From CAWANF01 sp963783355 (GTDB lineage Bacteria > Bacteroidota > Rhodothermia > Balneolales > DATFMH01): 64,000 nucleotides of DNA. The notes under the pieces were generated by a model. It saw only the letters and a program-made list of their open reading frames with translations, ran no database searches and had not been told where the DNA came from. The position numbers and the translations under genes are program-made. This document shows positions 50,087 through 60,424 of the stretch, piece after piece. Numbering within the stretch: the stretch's first letter is position 1; each line of letters starts with the position of its first letter. The DNA is taken from positions 124,001 to 188,000 of the forward strand of contig CAWANF010000007.1 of the NCBI GenBank assembly GCA_963783355.1. Direction: 5' to 3'.

Positions 50087-52849
50087 GTGGTTTGGCGTCC
50101 GGTTACAACATATTGCATTAGCAAGAGGTACCGGTACATAATTGTCCTTATGATGGTGCTGTGTTTTACATTGCCTTCTCTTGTTCAGGCACAAGTTATT
50201 GACAGCACGAGAGTTAACCAACAACGCAGAATGTCTGAACAAGAAGCTCATAACCGCCTGTCCGGCAATGTTCAGCAGATGCCACAACAGGGAGGACAAC
50301 AAAAAAAGGAAGACAAAAACAAGATCCACTTCACTGCTAACGATTCCCTGGTTTTTGACTTTTCCAAACAACGTATTGCCACTCTATTCGGGACGGCCAA
50401 AGTAGAACAAAGCCAGGGTTCATTAAGTGCGGGAAAGATTGCTCTTAATCTTGATGCTCATACGATGAGTGCCGCCGCCGGGAATACACAAGACACCCTG
50501 TCACATCCCGTTCTTACCCGGGGAAATGAAACCGTTCGAAGTGATAAAATCATTTTTAATTATCAAACAGGGCGGGGTAAATTTAATGTCGCAAGGGTAA
50601 AAGTCTCGCAAGGCAACTTGATTGGTATGCAGGTTAAGAATAAAACACCTCATGTCATTTTTATAAAAAATGCCATCTATTCGACTTGTAATTTACCGCA
50701 TCCGCATTTCTACATAAAAGCGAAACGAATGAAAGTTATTAATGATAAGGAAATATTCTTCACCAATGCCCGGCTTTATATACTGGATATTCCCTATCCT
50801 TTGATACTTCCATTTGGCTATGTACCTGCTAAAATAGATCATAAACAATCCGGATTACTCTCACCGACCTATTCATTTCAACAACAGCAAACCCGTGGAC
50901 TGGGACTCCAGAATCTTGGCTGGTTTCAATATTTTAATGATCATTTGACCGGTTTATTCCGTTTTGGTATTTATACCTCCGGCACGTTTAATGCTGATGC
51001 CCAGGTTCAATATGCTAAAACTAATAAATACAGCGGATCTATCGAATTAGGTTATTCTGTAGATCGCGGACTTGAACCAACGGATCCGGGATATTCACCC
51101 AGTGTTCAGAAAAAAGTCAATATATCCCACAATCAGAGACTCTCCCCATATGCCAATCTGAATGCCAGTATTAATTTTGTAACCAGCAATTATTATAATC
51201 GGAATTCATATAACATTAATGACCGGGCTTCGGTTAGTACCACCTCTCGAATAGCCTATTCCTATAACCAACCTGAAAACCTGTACAACTTCAACGTCAG
51301 CGTTTCACAGAGCCAGAATTTCAGTAACAACAGTGCTTCTTTATCCGGACCATCGATGGGTTTTTCTCTTAGAACGTTATCCCCATTTCAATCACAGAAC
51401 AACCAAAACAATAAATGGTATAACTCCATTTCAATATCATATCAAAATAATTTTAGAAGCCAATTTAGTTATACCCCGTTAGCCGCAGACTCATCGAAAG
51501 TAAATTGGTTCCAGGCCCTTACCCATCCAAGTTTATATCGCAGAGAAACCGGGAAAAAACAATTAATAAACTTCGGTTTCATACAAAACGGAAGCATATC
51601 CATGCAGTTTTTGCCACAAAGCTTTGTACACCTATCCGGTGGGATCAACATGAATGAATACTGGTATCCTGAAACGATTCGCGAACATTATAACCCAACA
51701 ACCAAACAGGTTGAAACGAATTACGTGAAGGGATTTGTTGCAGCTCATCAATTTTCGACCAGTTTATCATTGAATACACGGCTTTATGGTATTTGGAACC
51801 AGCATATTGGCGATTTGTATGGTTTTCGCCATACGTTAGTACCAACAATATCTTTTAGCTACCAACCTGATTTCAGCAGTCCATTCTGGGGAGTTTATCG
51901 TACTGTTCAAACAGATTCGGCAGGTAATACCTCTAAATATGCCATATTTCAAAATAATGTAATTGGAGGTCCCTCAGCCGGACAAATACAAAGCGTCTCT
52001 TTCAGTCTCAATAACATACTTGAAACCAAACAAGTTAAAAGAGATACCACCGGCGAAAAAAAAGAAAAAGTTATCAAATTGATTGATAACCTGAGTGCCA
52101 GTGCAAGCTATAATTTCGCCGCCAAACATTTTAAACTTTCCAATCTTAATACAAGCTTCAATACCAGTATTATCAATAATGTAAATATCAATGCCAATGC
52201 CAATTTCAGTTTCTATCAAACGGATTCGACGGGCTCAATAATTGATAAGTACCTTTGGCAAAAGGGGGGCGGAGGCAAATTTATAAGAATGACATCATTT
52301 TCATTAAATGCCGGTACAAGCCTGCACGGCGGAAAAGGAGGAGGTGCCCGGTTTTCAACACCACAAAACTACTATTATCCCGCTCATTATGATCCGTACA
52401 ACCAAACATGGTTTCACACATTTGATCCGGCTTTTAACACGATGCCCGTCCAGCCATTCAATGTCCCCTGGTCGGTATCTTTATCATTTAGTTTTTCATG
52501 GAACAGAGGCATCAATCGTATCAACCGATCGGCTGTAATAAATGCACAAAGCATTACGATGAATCCGACCCCAAACTGGCAATTAAGCACTTCCCTCGGT
52601 TATGATTTTATCCAGAAGAAACTGACTCCATCACAATTTCGCATATCGCGGCAGTTGCACCTCTGGAACCTTAATTTCACATTCAACCCGTTTGGGGGAT
52701 TCAAATATTACCTGTTCAGCCTGACTTTAAACAGCGGACAATTCCAAAGCTTGTTGCAAAAATTACCGCTTCTCAACTATCTGGAACAGAGCAATTCACC
52801 AATCAGCCGGAGTTCTTCAAGTTCATTTGGCTCATTTGGCGGATACTGA
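50087..52849 (+). CDS. LptD-like outer-membrane LPS-assembly/OstA protein
   Basis: Up to 920 residues from a GTG at 50087; the ATG at 50150 (MMVLCFTLPSLVQA) begins a clean signal peptide and may be the true start. The OstA/LptA-like beta-jellyroll follows (FDFSKQRIATLFGTAKVEQSQGSL), then a motif typical of LptD (FFTNARLYILDIPYPLILPFGYVP) and a large Asn/Ser/aromatic-rich barrel. In Bacteroidota such proteins are the LptD counterparts that insert lipopolysaccharide in the outer leaflet. It converges on ribE with 7 bases between stops. Confidence 0.85.
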   Translation: MVWRPVTTYCISKRYRYIIVLMMVLCFTLPSLVQAQVIDSTRVNQQRRMSEQEAHNRLSGNVQQMPQQGGQQKKEDKNKIHFTANDSLVFDFSKQRIATLFGTAKVEQSQGSLSAGKIALNLDAHTMSAAAGNTQDTLSHPVLTRGNETVRSDKIIFNYQTGRGKFNVARVKVSQGNLIGMQVKNKTPHVIFIKNAIYSTCNLPHPHFYIKAKRMKVINDKEIFFTNARLYILDIPYPLILPFGYVPAKIDHKQSGLLSPTYSFQQQQTRGLGLQNLGWFQYFNDHLTGLFRFGIYTSGTFNADAQVQYAKTNKYSGSIELGYSVDRGLEPTDPGYSPSVQKKVNISHNQRLSPYANLNASINFVTSNYYNRNSYNINDRASVSTTSRIAYSYNQPENLYNFNVSVSQSQNFSNNSASLSGPSMGFSLRTLSPFQSQNNQNNKWYNSISISYQNNFRSQFSYTPLAADSSKVNWFQALTHPSLYRRETGKKQLINFGFIQNGSISMQFLPQSFVHLSGGINMNEYWYPETIREHYNPTTKQVETNYVKGFVAAHQFSTSLSLNTRLYGIWNQHIGDLYGFRHTLVPTISFSYQPDFSSPFWGVYRTVQTDSAGNTSKYAIFQNNVIGGPSAGQIQSVSFSLNNILETKQVKRDTTGEKKEKVIKLIDNLSASASYNFAAKHFKLSNLNTSFNTSIINNVNINANANFSFYQTDSTGSIIDKYLWQKGGGGKFIRMTSFSLNAGTSLHGGKGGGARFSTPQNYYYPAHYDPYNQTWFHTFDPAFNTMPVQPFNVPWSVSLSFSFSWNRGINRINRSAVINAQSITMNPTPNWQLSTSLGYDFIQKKLTPSQFRISRQLHLWNLNFTFNPFGGFKYYLFSLTLNSGQFQSLLQKLPLLNYLEQSNSPISRSSSSSFGSFGGY

Positions 52850-52856
52850 TATTCAT

Positions 52857-53450
52857 TCATCTGTCGCTTTTTATCATTTTTTGGACATATTTACCAAGGA
52901 TATCAAACTCGAGGTTGACTTCATCACCGATTTTTTTGGTTTGAACATTGGTATGCTCAAAAGTATAAGGAATGATTGCAACGATAAATTCATGTTCACT
53001 TTCTTCCCGGGCAACGGTCAGGCTGATACCATCAATGGCTATGCTTCCACGACCCACAATCAGGTTCGTAAACGATTCCGGATAACGAATTGTGATAAGC
53101 CAGTTCATATCTTCATTAGCTATAGATACGATTTTGCCTGTCGTGTCGACATGGCCCTGAACTATATGTCCGTCAAGTCTTTTATCGAGCGTCAGAGAGC
53201 GTTCAAGATTGATGATATCACCTACTTCCAACAACCCAAAAGAGGTCTTGCGAAGAGTCTCTTCCACAGCCTGTACGGTAAAAGACTGCGCATCACGGGA
53301 AATCACCGTCTGGCAGACGCCATTCATGCAAATGCTGTCGTCGACTTCCAGTTCCTTACCTAGTTCCGAATCAATGGTCAGTTCAATTCCACCACCTGTT
53401 TTTTTTATCTCTCTTACTTTCCCGGTTTTTTCTACGATTCCTGTAAACAT
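52857..53450 (-). CDS. ribE: Riboflavin synthase, alpha subunit
   Basis: 197 residues consisting of two lumazine-binding repeats. The first starts MFTGIVEKTGKVREI and contains CMNGVCQTVI; the second has GHIVQGHVDTTGKI and GSIAIDGISLTVA. It dismutates two lumazines to riboflavin. It is downstream of ribD by 20 bases on the same strand. No FMN riboswitch is recognisable upstream of ribD. Confidence 0.96.
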   Translation of the reverse strand: MFTGIVEKTGKVREIKKTGGGIELTIDSELGKELEVDDSICMNGVCQTVISRDAQSFTVQAVEETLRKTSFGLLEVGDIINLERSLTLDKRLDGHIVQGHVDTTGKIVSIANEDMNWLITIRYPESFTNLIVGRGSIAIDGISLTVAREESEHEFIVAIIPYTFEHTNVQTKKIGDEVNLEFDILGKYVQKMIKSDR

Positions 53451-53470
53451 AATCCTTAAAAATGATTTGA

Positions 53471-54604
53471 TTAGAAATATCCGGTGAATAACATGTCATC
53501 ACCGATTTTTTCCCATGTTGAATTCTTAAATTCGATGATTTCATTCATATGCTTTACCCCCAATCCGAGAACCGAACGGGTACCTCCGCCAAGCATTTTA
53601 GGCGCAACAAACAGATGAAGCTTATCCACAAGATTTTTACGAATAAGCGTACTCGCCAGACTGCTTCCAGCTTCAATCAATATCGATGCCAGCTCTATTT
53701 CAGCTAATTTCTGAAAGGCTTGTTCCAAATCGGAATGCCCTTCATCTTTAGATACCAAAATCGTCTGTCCCCTGAAATAATTTGGTTGTAAAATACTGAG
53801 CATGGGATCAGCAATCTTATCATATCGTTCTTTATTGTGAGTAACAATAATCGTTCGCTCTTCATATTGGTCGGAAAACAGATTTAAATCACGTGGCAGC
53901 CGATAGTCACCGTCGATGACGATACGATAAGGCTGAGGCCCTTCCACATGCCGGACAGTCAGCCTTGGATTATCGAGCAAAGCCGTATTTCGGCCTATCA
54001 TAACAGCATCCGTCTCACCGCGCCATTTGTGAACCAGGGTACGGGCTTCCTTCCCCGTAATCCACTTAGAATCCCCATCGGGAGCAGCAATGTATCCGTC
54101 CAAAGTCTGGGCAATCTTCAGCGTTACAAATGGACGATGAAATTTTTGATAATGAATAAAGCTTTCATTTAATTTTTGAGATTCCTTATCCAATAAACCA
54201 GTTTCCACTTCTTTGTTTGCTTTTCGTAAAATCTCAATTCCTTTACCATTTACCGCCGGATTTGGATCTACCGATGCTATTACAACCCGTTTAATCGGCA
54301 ATTTAGAAAGCTCAATTGCGCATGGAGGCGTTTTACCAAAGTGCGAACACGGTTCCAGAGTCACGTAAACAGTGGAATCAATCAGACCGGCTTTGTCGGC
54401 AACCGATTTCAGGGCATTGATTTCGGCGTGTGGCCCGCCAAAACGTTCATGACATCCACTGCCGATCAGGTCTCCATCTTCTGATATGATAACACAACCA
54501 ACCAATGGATTCGGAGAAACATACCCTTTCCCTTTTTCAGCCAGCTTAAGGGCTTTCTTCATCCATTTTGTGTCTTCCGCGCTAAATGTGAGTTGTCTGC
54601 TCAA
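53471..54604 (-). CDS. ribD: Bifunctional diaminohydroxyphosphoribosylaminopyrimidine deaminase / uracil reductase
   Basis: 377 residues. The N-terminal deaminase has the zinc motif HAEINAL and PCSHFGKTPPC (about 49-54 and 82-92). The C-terminal reductase domain begins near RPFVTLKIAQTLDGYIA and includes SKWITGKEAR and a late EAGSSLASTLI. It carries out steps two and three of riboflavin synthesis. Upstream of ribE by 20 bases; the remaining rib genes are elsewhere. Confidence 0.96.
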   Translation of the reverse strand: MSRQLTFSAEDTKWMKKALKLAEKGKGYVSPNPLVGCVIISEDGDLIGSGCHERFGGPHAEINALKSVADKAGLIDSTVYVTLEPCSHFGKTPPCAIELSKLPIKRVVIASVDPNPAVNGKGIEILRKANKEVETGLLDKESQKLNESFIHYQKFHRPFVTLKIAQTLDGYIAAPDGDSKWITGKEARTLVHKWRGETDAVMIGRNTALLDNPRLTVRHVEGPQPYRIVIDGDYRLPRDLNLFSDQYEERTIIVTHNKERYDKIADPMLSILQPNYFRGQTILVSKDEGHSDLEQAFQKLAEIELASILIEAGSSLASTLIRKNLVDKLHLFVAPKMLGGGTRSVLGLGVKHMNEIIEFKNSTWEKIGDDMLFTGYF

Positions 54605-54693
54605 GTTAATTTCCGTTTTCTTTAAACTCTTATCTTCGGTTTACAATTTAATGAACCAAAAGAATCAAAAATCAATTTCTCGAATTCAACAGA

Positions 54694-54729
54694 ATAAAAA
54701 AAGGCAGAAACGATCGTTCGTCCTGCCTT
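54694..54729 (-). terminator. Intrinsic terminator of the PpiD-like gene
   Basis: Minus strand: AAGGCAG (54729-54723) pairs with CTGCCTT (54707-54701), 15-base loop containing a second inverted repeat (ACGA/TCGT), then T-rich bases. It lies 24 bases after the stop. Confidence 0.88.
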
Positions 54730-54753
54730 CTTAAATATTCAAATAAATTACTT

Positions 54754-56544
54754 TTACTGTTTCAGGATGGCCCGGTTATCAACGATTTCAGCTTCTTTCT
54801 TAAGCTCGTTAATCCAGACACTACCGTAGGCAGAACTCTTACCCTGAGACAGTTTCTGAGTAATTTGTTTATAGTCGGCAGGTGGAATTTTTGAGGCGTC
54901 GGCCATTTTCTGCTTCTCAACTTTAATCACATAAATAGCCGATTCACCTTCAATAGGCAACGAAACCTTACCTTCAGGCAAGTTAAATGCGGCACCTACC
55001 ACGGCAGGTTCACGTCCGGCTTCTGGTACAACATCAGAAGCGTAATGAACGTCCTGTGCCTCAAAAACTTTCTTATTATTTGCTTTTGCCAATCCTGCCA
55101 GGGTCGGGTCCTGGTTCAAATCAGCTGCAATTTTCTTTTTCATCATATCCTTCCGTTTTTCGGTACGCAAAACGGAAGTAATTTGGCCCTGAACTTCATC
55201 AAACGGACGAACACCGGCAGGTGTAACTTTTACCATTTGTACTACAAGAAAACGATCCGGCAATTCAATGGTATTTGAAATATCACCTTTTCCCATCTGG
55301 CGTAATTTATCCATCAATTTCAGGCTTTGGCCAATTCCCGGAATAAACGGATTTCCTTTTGATGCCGTCGCTGACAATATTTGTTTATGATCGCGAGTTG
55401 CTTCCTTCTCAAAACTGCCATCCTGTGAATAATAGCTAAAATCGTCGGCTTGACTAGCCAGTTTATCCAGCGTATTTACGGGATCCGGCTTAATGTCTTT
55501 ACCGAAATCAATGAATTTGACTTCAAGTTGCCCTTTGACACGCTTTTCGGCAATTTTCTTTAAAATATGTACCCGGCCGCCAATTTTAATGACATTGCTG
55601 ACTTCGCCGTTCTTCAATTTAAAGACTCCCTGGAACTCATTACGAACTTCAGATTTCTTTAAATATACATTGGTGTAAGGAGTAGCTGATTCATTATCCT
55701 GAAGGAATAAAGAGTCGTTTTTTGCCTGTGCAAACTGCGGTCGAAGTTTATTTACCTCGGCAATAGTATTCACCGTATCCTTTTTTGTCGGGATCTTTTT
55801 CCATTGCACATACCGGAAGTTCCAGGATTCTTTTTGCTGGAATAATTCCGGGTGATTATCATAATAGGTATGCATCTCGGCATTAGACACCTTAATGGTT
55901 GAATCCGGAATTTCTGAATAAGGGAAACGTACATAAGCAAAATTTGCTGTAGAATTTTCCTTTATATATTCCTGCTGTACGGCTGCATCGCTGACAACCA
56001 GCGCTGACTGAACATATTCAGTTAACTTCTGACGTCTCCGTTTTTCACGTAACTCATGCTCAATAGCAATCCATGCTTTGGTGTTTTCCGGAGCATTAAT
56101 AGCAGCTTGTAAGGCGACACGATCGAGCGAGCCGTCTTTTTTATGAAATTGTTGAAGAATTAACGGATCCGGATTCTTCCCGGTAACCATGTCAATGAGT
56201 TCTTCATTCGTTACGGTAATACCGAGTTTCTTCATTTTATCCTGAAGAATTCGGTTCAACACTAACTCATTCCATGCCATATCATTGTAATAGGCACGCA
56301 ATTCGTCGGTTGCAGCTTTACCTGTTTGCCGCTGATAATTTTCGATATAGTTGTTAATTAAATTATTGTATTCTTCGATCGTTATCGTTTTTCCGTTAAC
56401 ACTACCCAAGTTGTGTGGGCCACGCATGATAGTACTAAAAACTTTTGTATCGGCAAGTCCCCATAAGAGACCAAATGAAACGATCAGGATCCAGAAAATG
56501 TACTTCGTACTGGATCGCATTTTTTCCATTACACCCATTGACAA
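54754..56544 (-). CDS. PpiD/SurA-like periplasmic peptidyl-prolyl isomerase
   Basis: 596 residues anchored by one N-terminal helix (about 14-32). The SurA/PpiD N-domain follows (GSVNGKTITIEEYNNLINNYI, NELVLNRILQDKMKKLGITVTNEEL). A parvulin-type rotamase region lies in the middle (about 215-440: EVKFIDFGKDI, FLVVQMVKVTPAGVRPFDEV), with a further helical C-domain. It assists folding of outer-membrane proteins at the periplasmic face. Length and anchor match PpiD of Bacteroidota. Own terminator; 185 bases separate it from mlaD-like. Confidence 0.87.
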   Translation of the reverse strand: MSMGVMEKMRSSTKYIFWILIVSFGLLWGLADTKVFSTIMRGPHNLGSVNGKTITIEEYNNLINNYIENYQRQTGKAATDELRAYYNDMAWNELVLNRILQDKMKKLGITVTNEELIDMVTGKNPDPLILQQFHKKDGSLDRVALQAAINAPENTKAWIAIEHELREKRRRQKLTEYVQSALVVSDAAVQQEYIKENSTANFAYVRFPYSEIPDSTIKVSNAEMHTYYDNHPELFQQKESWNFRYVQWKKIPTKKDTVNTIAEVNKLRPQFAQAKNDSLFLQDNESATPYTNVYLKKSEVRNEFQGVFKLKNGEVSNVIKIGGRVHILKKIAEKRVKGQLEVKFIDFGKDIKPDPVNTLDKLASQADDFSYYSQDGSFEKEATRDHKQILSATASKGNPFIPGIGQSLKLMDKLRQMGKGDISNTIELPDRFLVVQMVKVTPAGVRPFDEVQGQITSVLRTEKRKDMMKKKIAADLNQDPTLAGLAKANNKKVFEAQDVHYASDVVPEAGREPAVVGAAFNLPEGKVSLPIEGESAIYVIKVEKQKMADASKIPPADYKQITQKLSQGKSSAYGSVWINELKKEAEIVDNRAILKQ

Positions 56545-56729
56545 AACCTCTAAATGGTATATGAAATCTCAGGAAGTTACCTGAAGATGTTGTTTATTCT
56601 ATTAATTTTAGTGTATAAAGCCTGAAAATATACAATTTGCCCACGCCAAGAGCAATGTATATCTAGTTAGAATACAGCTTGATTATATAAAATATTGCCC
56701 AGTTTGGAAACTTTCTACCGGGTATTCGT

Positions 56730-57656
56730 TTAGAATAAGCTGATCTTTACATTTTTCAAATATTTTTGTGGATATTTATCCAAATGTTTGACAATCGTCT
56801 TTAGGTTAAAAGTCAGGCTGTCCAGGTTATTGTATAAAGACGGATCATTCACAAGCTTTCCAAGTGTTCCCTCTCCAGAATTTATCTTCTTTAACAGCAT
56901 ATTCATCTGGGTCGAGGTCTCTGTGAGTTGTTTCGATAATTTTTCCAATTGAATGGAACTGCTGTTCAACCGTTCAATCAGAGAATCAATCCTGGTTTTA
57001 TTGTTAGTGCTAATGGTATCGGCATTTCCCAGGATATTTTTCAGGTGCCCCAACGACTTTGCGATATCTGAATTCTTATTTTTTATGAGTTTATTTACGT
57101 TATCACTCGTTTGTTTAAGATTAGTGAGGGTAGAGGTCAGGTTGGTATCATTTTTAACGAGAAGGTGGTTAGCATCTCCCACCAGCTTATTCAATTTATC
57201 GGAAAGCTCAGCCACTTTATCACCGATAGACAATCCTTTTTCCTGGAATACACCCATCATACCTTCATCATAAATCCCTTTAATGTAATCACCGTTTTGC
57301 AAATAATGATTGGACGTGCCCTGTTTGATCACAATCGCTTTACTACCCAAAAGATCCGTAGAGCGAATATAAGCTTTGGAATCGACCGGTACTTTTAGGC
57401 CGAGACCTACATTTAAACTGACTTGCACACTATCGTTTGATAACAGGCGAATATCTTTTACCGTACCAATATCCACACCGTTCAGGAAAATATTTTTACC
57501 CGACGTTAAACCATCAACTTTGGGAAAGTTGCTCACAAAGGTGTTACTATTCCGAAATAATGGAACATCCCTCATAATTCGAAATCCCAGAACGCCAACC
57601 AGGATGGCTCCAATAACCGTCAGGCCAATTTTTACTTCGTTACTGGAAATCTTCAA
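56730..57656 (-). CDS. mlaD: MlaD/MCE-domain lipid transport protein
   Basis: 308 residues: N-terminal membrane helix (about 9-25), one MCE domain (FVSNFPKVDGLTSGKNIFLNGVDIGTVKDIRLL, about 42-76) and a long coiled-coil region (NVNKLIKNKNSDIAKSLGHLKNIL onwards). It forms the hexameric periplasmic lipid tunnel of the Mla system with MlaE and MlaF. The gene follows mlaF by 38 bases on the same strand. Confidence 0.92.
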   Translation of the reverse strand: MKISSNEVKIGLTVIGAILVGVLGFRIMRDVPLFRNSNTFVSNFPKVDGLTSGKNIFLNGVDIGTVKDIRLLSNDSVQVSLNVGLGLKVPVDSKAYIRSTDLLGSKAIVIKQGTSNHYLQNGDYIKGIYDEGMMGVFQEKGLSIGDKVAELSDKLNKLVGDANHLLVKNDTNLTSTLTNLKQTSDNVNKLIKNKNSDIAKSLGHLKNILGNADTISTNNKTRIDSLIERLNSSSIQLEKLSKQLTETSTQMNMLLKKINSGEGTLGKLVNDPSLYNNLDSLTFNLKTIVKHLDKYPQKYLKNVKISLF

Positions 57657-57694
57657 TGGATAATCTCCTTACTACATTAAGTTTAAATAATTAC

Positions 57695-58432
57695 TTACCC
57701 GATTTTATATTCGGATGCTTTAATAAAATTTATTAAGCGCTCGTCGTCGGTGGCCCTCATTTCTTCGACCGTACCCGCCCAGGCGATCTCTTGATCAGCA
57801 ATAAATGCTGCTTTATCTGATATTTTCAACACACTGTGAATATCGTGAGTTACTACAATTGAAGTAATATCAAGATTTTCTGACATATGAATAATTAAGT
57901 CATTTATCTCATCAGAAGTTTCCGGATCAAGTCCGGAAGTAGGTTCATCATAAAGAATATACGCAGGTTGCATAACGATTGCCCTTGCCAGCCCAACACG
58001 CTTGCGCATTCCACCTGATAATTCAGCCGTATTTTTTGCACCTATATTTTCTAAATCGACTAATTTCAAACATTCGACTACTTTATGTTCAATTTCCTCT
58101 TCCGATAAATTGGTAAAATAACGTAACGGGAAAGCGACATTTTCGAACGTGTTAATAGAATCAAACAAAGCGGCACCCTGGAACAAAACCCCAAAACGCT
58201 GGCGGATTTTACGCAGGCCTACATAATCCAGTTTAAATATATCGGCACCGTCAATAATTACAGAACCGAAATCAGGATTCAGCAAGGCATTGATATGCTT
58301 TAGGAGCACAGATTTTCCTGAACCTGATTTACCGATAATGGCCATGGTTTCGCCATCCTCAATTTTCAGATTTACATTATCCCAGATTAAATGGTCACCA
58401 AAGCTTTTTCTTAAATTTTTTATTTCAATCAT
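57695..58432 (-). CDS. mlaF: Mla-type ABC transporter ATP-binding protein
   Basis: 245 residues with full ABC signatures: Walker A GKSGSGKS (about 34-41), Q-loop in VLFQGAALFDS, LSGGMRKRVGLARAI, Walker B YILYDEPTSGLD and the switch His in VTHD. LSGGMRKR with GAALFDS is typical of MlaF, the ATPase powering phospholipid transfer between membranes. It is 10 bases downstream of mlaE and upstream of mlaD. Confidence 0.95.
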   Translation of the reverse strand: MIEIKNLRKSFGDHLIWDNVNLKIEDGETMAIIGKSGSGKSVLLKHINALLNPDFGSVIIDGADIFKLDYVGLRKIRQRFGVLFQGAALFDSINTFENVAFPLRYFTNLSEEEIEHKVVECLKLVDLENIGAKNTAELSGGMRKRVGLARAIVMQPAYILYDEPTSGLDPETSDEINDLIIHMSENLDITSIVVTHDIHSVLKISDKAAFIADQEIAWAGTVEEMRATDDERLINFIKASEYKIG

Positions 58433-58442
58433 AGTCGATCCC

Positions 58443-59180
58443 TTACAGTAACAAAGCAGCCAGAATCAGATCAGCCAGCAAAATATAGATACAACCCAAA
58501 ACCGTAGCTTGAGTTGTGCTTTTACCTACGCCCTCGGCACCACCTTGGGCAAAATAACCTTTAAAACAAGCAATAGATGTGATAATGAAACCAAATACAA
58601 TTGCTTTTATGAGTCCAAAGGCTACATCCCAGGCAAAGAAATACTCTCTGGCCCCAACCATAAACTCAGCTATCGGCAGCTTGCCAAATAAAGACCCGGC
58701 TACAAGTCCACCCAAAATACCAGCTGTTGATGCCACAATATATAAAATCGGGAACATCAGAATCCCTGAAGTTATACGCGGAACCACCAAAAATGATACA
58801 GAATTAAATCCCATTGATTCCAGGGCATCAACCTGCTCGGTAACCCTCATCGTTCCCAACTCTGTCGCAATCCGCGCTCCGACACGGCCGGCCAGCACCA
58901 GGCTGCTTACGGCTACAGCCAGTTCAATCAGCAGAGACTGGGTTACAATAGCGCCAATGGTCGTCTTGGGAATGAATGAAGCCTGCAGCTGATAGGATGT
59001 CTGAATCGTTAAAACAGCCCCGGTAAAAACTCCCGTAAGTAAAATAATCGGGATAGAATCATAACCGGTTTTAATCATCTCCAATAATAAATTTTTGCGA
59101 TAGGTATTGAACTCTGTTGACGAACGAATAGCACGATACAGCAACAGGCAATATTCACCTAAATTCTTAAATAAATCCAT
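58443..59180 (-). CDS. mlaE: Mla-type ABC transporter permease
   Basis: 245 residues with five to six membrane helices. The family signature VGRVGARIATELGTMRVTEQVDALESMG occurs near the middle as LAGRVGARIATELGTM, followed by FLVVPRITSGILMFPIL, and YFAQGGAEGVGKSTTQATV is the conserved C-terminal loop. It is the permease of the phospholipid transporter. First gene of the mlaE-mlaF-mlaD operon. Confidence 0.95.
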   Translation of the reverse strand: MDLFKNLGEYCLLLYRAIRSSTEFNTYRKNLLLEMIKTGYDSIPIILLTGVFTGAVLTIQTSYQLQASFIPKTTIGAIVTQSLLIELAVAVSSLVLAGRVGARIATELGTMRVTEQVDALESMGFNSVSFLVVPRITSGILMFPILYIVASTAGILGGLVAGSLFGKLPIAEFMVGAREYFFAWDVAFGLIKAIVFGFIITSIACFKGYFAQGGAEGVGKSTTQATVLGCIYILLADLILAALLL

Positions 59181-59321
59181 TTATGCTTTCCTGGTGATTC
59201 ATAAACAAAATCAAGACTCCTAATATAAGGCCTCTTAACGATTTCATACGCATAAAAATTCAGCTATATTATAAAATAATGTTTAATTCTTATATATAAT
59301 GACCTGTCAATTTTCGGTTTA

Positions 59322-60299
59322 GTGAAGAAAACACATTTTCTATTCTTAACGTTTGCCCTTTGTTATTCAACAGTTACGGCGCAAAGCAGTTTAAATTCTC
59401 CGTTTAGATTTTTGGAACTACCTACGTCCGCACGATCCGCCGCCCTGGGCGGACAGGTTGTCTCTCTTCCAAATGGCGATATTTCTATGTTTCATATCAA
59501 TCCAGCATACTTAAACGAAGATTTAAATCAAACTGTTTCAGTATCTTATATTAATCATATTTCCGATATAAATATGGCGGCGGTAAACGGGGCTTATTAT
59601 TTAAAGGATATAGGAACTTTGGCGGCCGGTTTACGATATATGGGATATGGTTCTTTTACAAAAACCGACGCACAGGGACAAAGTCTCGGTTCTTTTAATG
59701 CTTATGATATGGCGCTGACTTTCGGCATTGGAAGAAAGTATTTAAAAAATCTTTCCTACGGTGCGACTATCGACTTCATACACTCGTCCTACGATGTCTA
59801 TCAGTCTACTGCAATAGCTTTTTCAGCGGGCTTTTTATTTAAAGATCCGGTAAGAGATTTTACTATTGGCGGTGCCATAACCAATTTAGGCGGGCAGATT
59901 AACGCTTTTGACACGAAACGGGAACCTTTGCCTCTTGATATACGATTGGGAATTTCACGCAAACTGGAACATGTACCTTTGCGGCTGAGCATCACAGCTC
60001 ATTCCCTGAACAGCTGGAATCTGATGACAATAACGGATACTAAGAAACCAAATATAGCAACTGATATATTTCGGCATATTGAATTGGGAGGCGAATTTCT
60101 TTTAAGCGACAATGTTGAATTTCGTTTGGGTTACAACCGTTATCAGCATGAAGAATTGAAAACATCCAGTCGTCTTGATTTTGCCGGCACTAGCATCGGA
60201 CTCGGAATTCACATCCATAAATATCAGTTTGATATCAGCCGGAATTCATTCAGCCAGTCGGGTGGTTATCTTCAAATAAATCTTCGCACATCCTTCTGA
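59322..60299 (+). CDS. porQ: Type IX secretion system protein PorQ
   Basis: 325 residues from a GTG start, with signal peptide (about 1-20, ending VTAQ). It is a FadL/PorV-like outer-membrane barrel: FRFLELPTSARSAALGG near the N-terminus is the hallmark, followed by barrel strands and a C-terminal GGYLQINLRTSF. PorQ works with PorU/PorZ in the attachment complex of the type IX system. No other por gene is in the window. The Thr/Ser-Ala-Arg-Ser-Ala-Ala-Leu-Gly-Gly motif supports PorQ/PorV; the length favours PorQ. Confidence 0.85.
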   Translation: MKKTHFLFLTFALCYSTVTAQSSLNSPFRFLELPTSARSAALGGQVVSLPNGDISMFHINPAYLNEDLNQTVSVSYINHISDINMAAVNGAYYLKDIGTLAAGLRYMGYGSFTKTDAQGQSLGSFNAYDMALTFGIGRKYLKNLSYGATIDFIHSSYDVYQSTAIAFSAGFLFKDPVRDFTIGGAITNLGGQINAFDTKREPLPLDIRLGISRKLEHVPLRLSITAHSLNSWNLMTITDTKKPNIATDIFRHIELGGEFLLSDNVEFRLGYNRYQHEELKTSSRLDFAGTSIGLGIHIHKYQFDISRNSFSQSGGYLQINLRTSF

Positions 60300-60424
60300 A
60301 AAGCTACTGTCTACTACGATAAAATATTAAAAATTACAGGAAAGAATTGCCCCGGCCTGCTATCTTTTATTTATCTTTGGGTTACGAGCCATAATTAATT
60401 GACACCAAACCGGTTTTCATTTTT

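Noticed and set aside
52827..53363. 178-codon plus-strand ORF after the LptD-like gene
   Set aside because: Antisense to riboflavin synthase, which has complete family motifs.
54605..54693. FMN riboswitch upstream of ribD
   Set aside because: The 5' region of ribD is short and AT-rich, without the conserved AGGGTG/GGAT-type elements of the aptamer.
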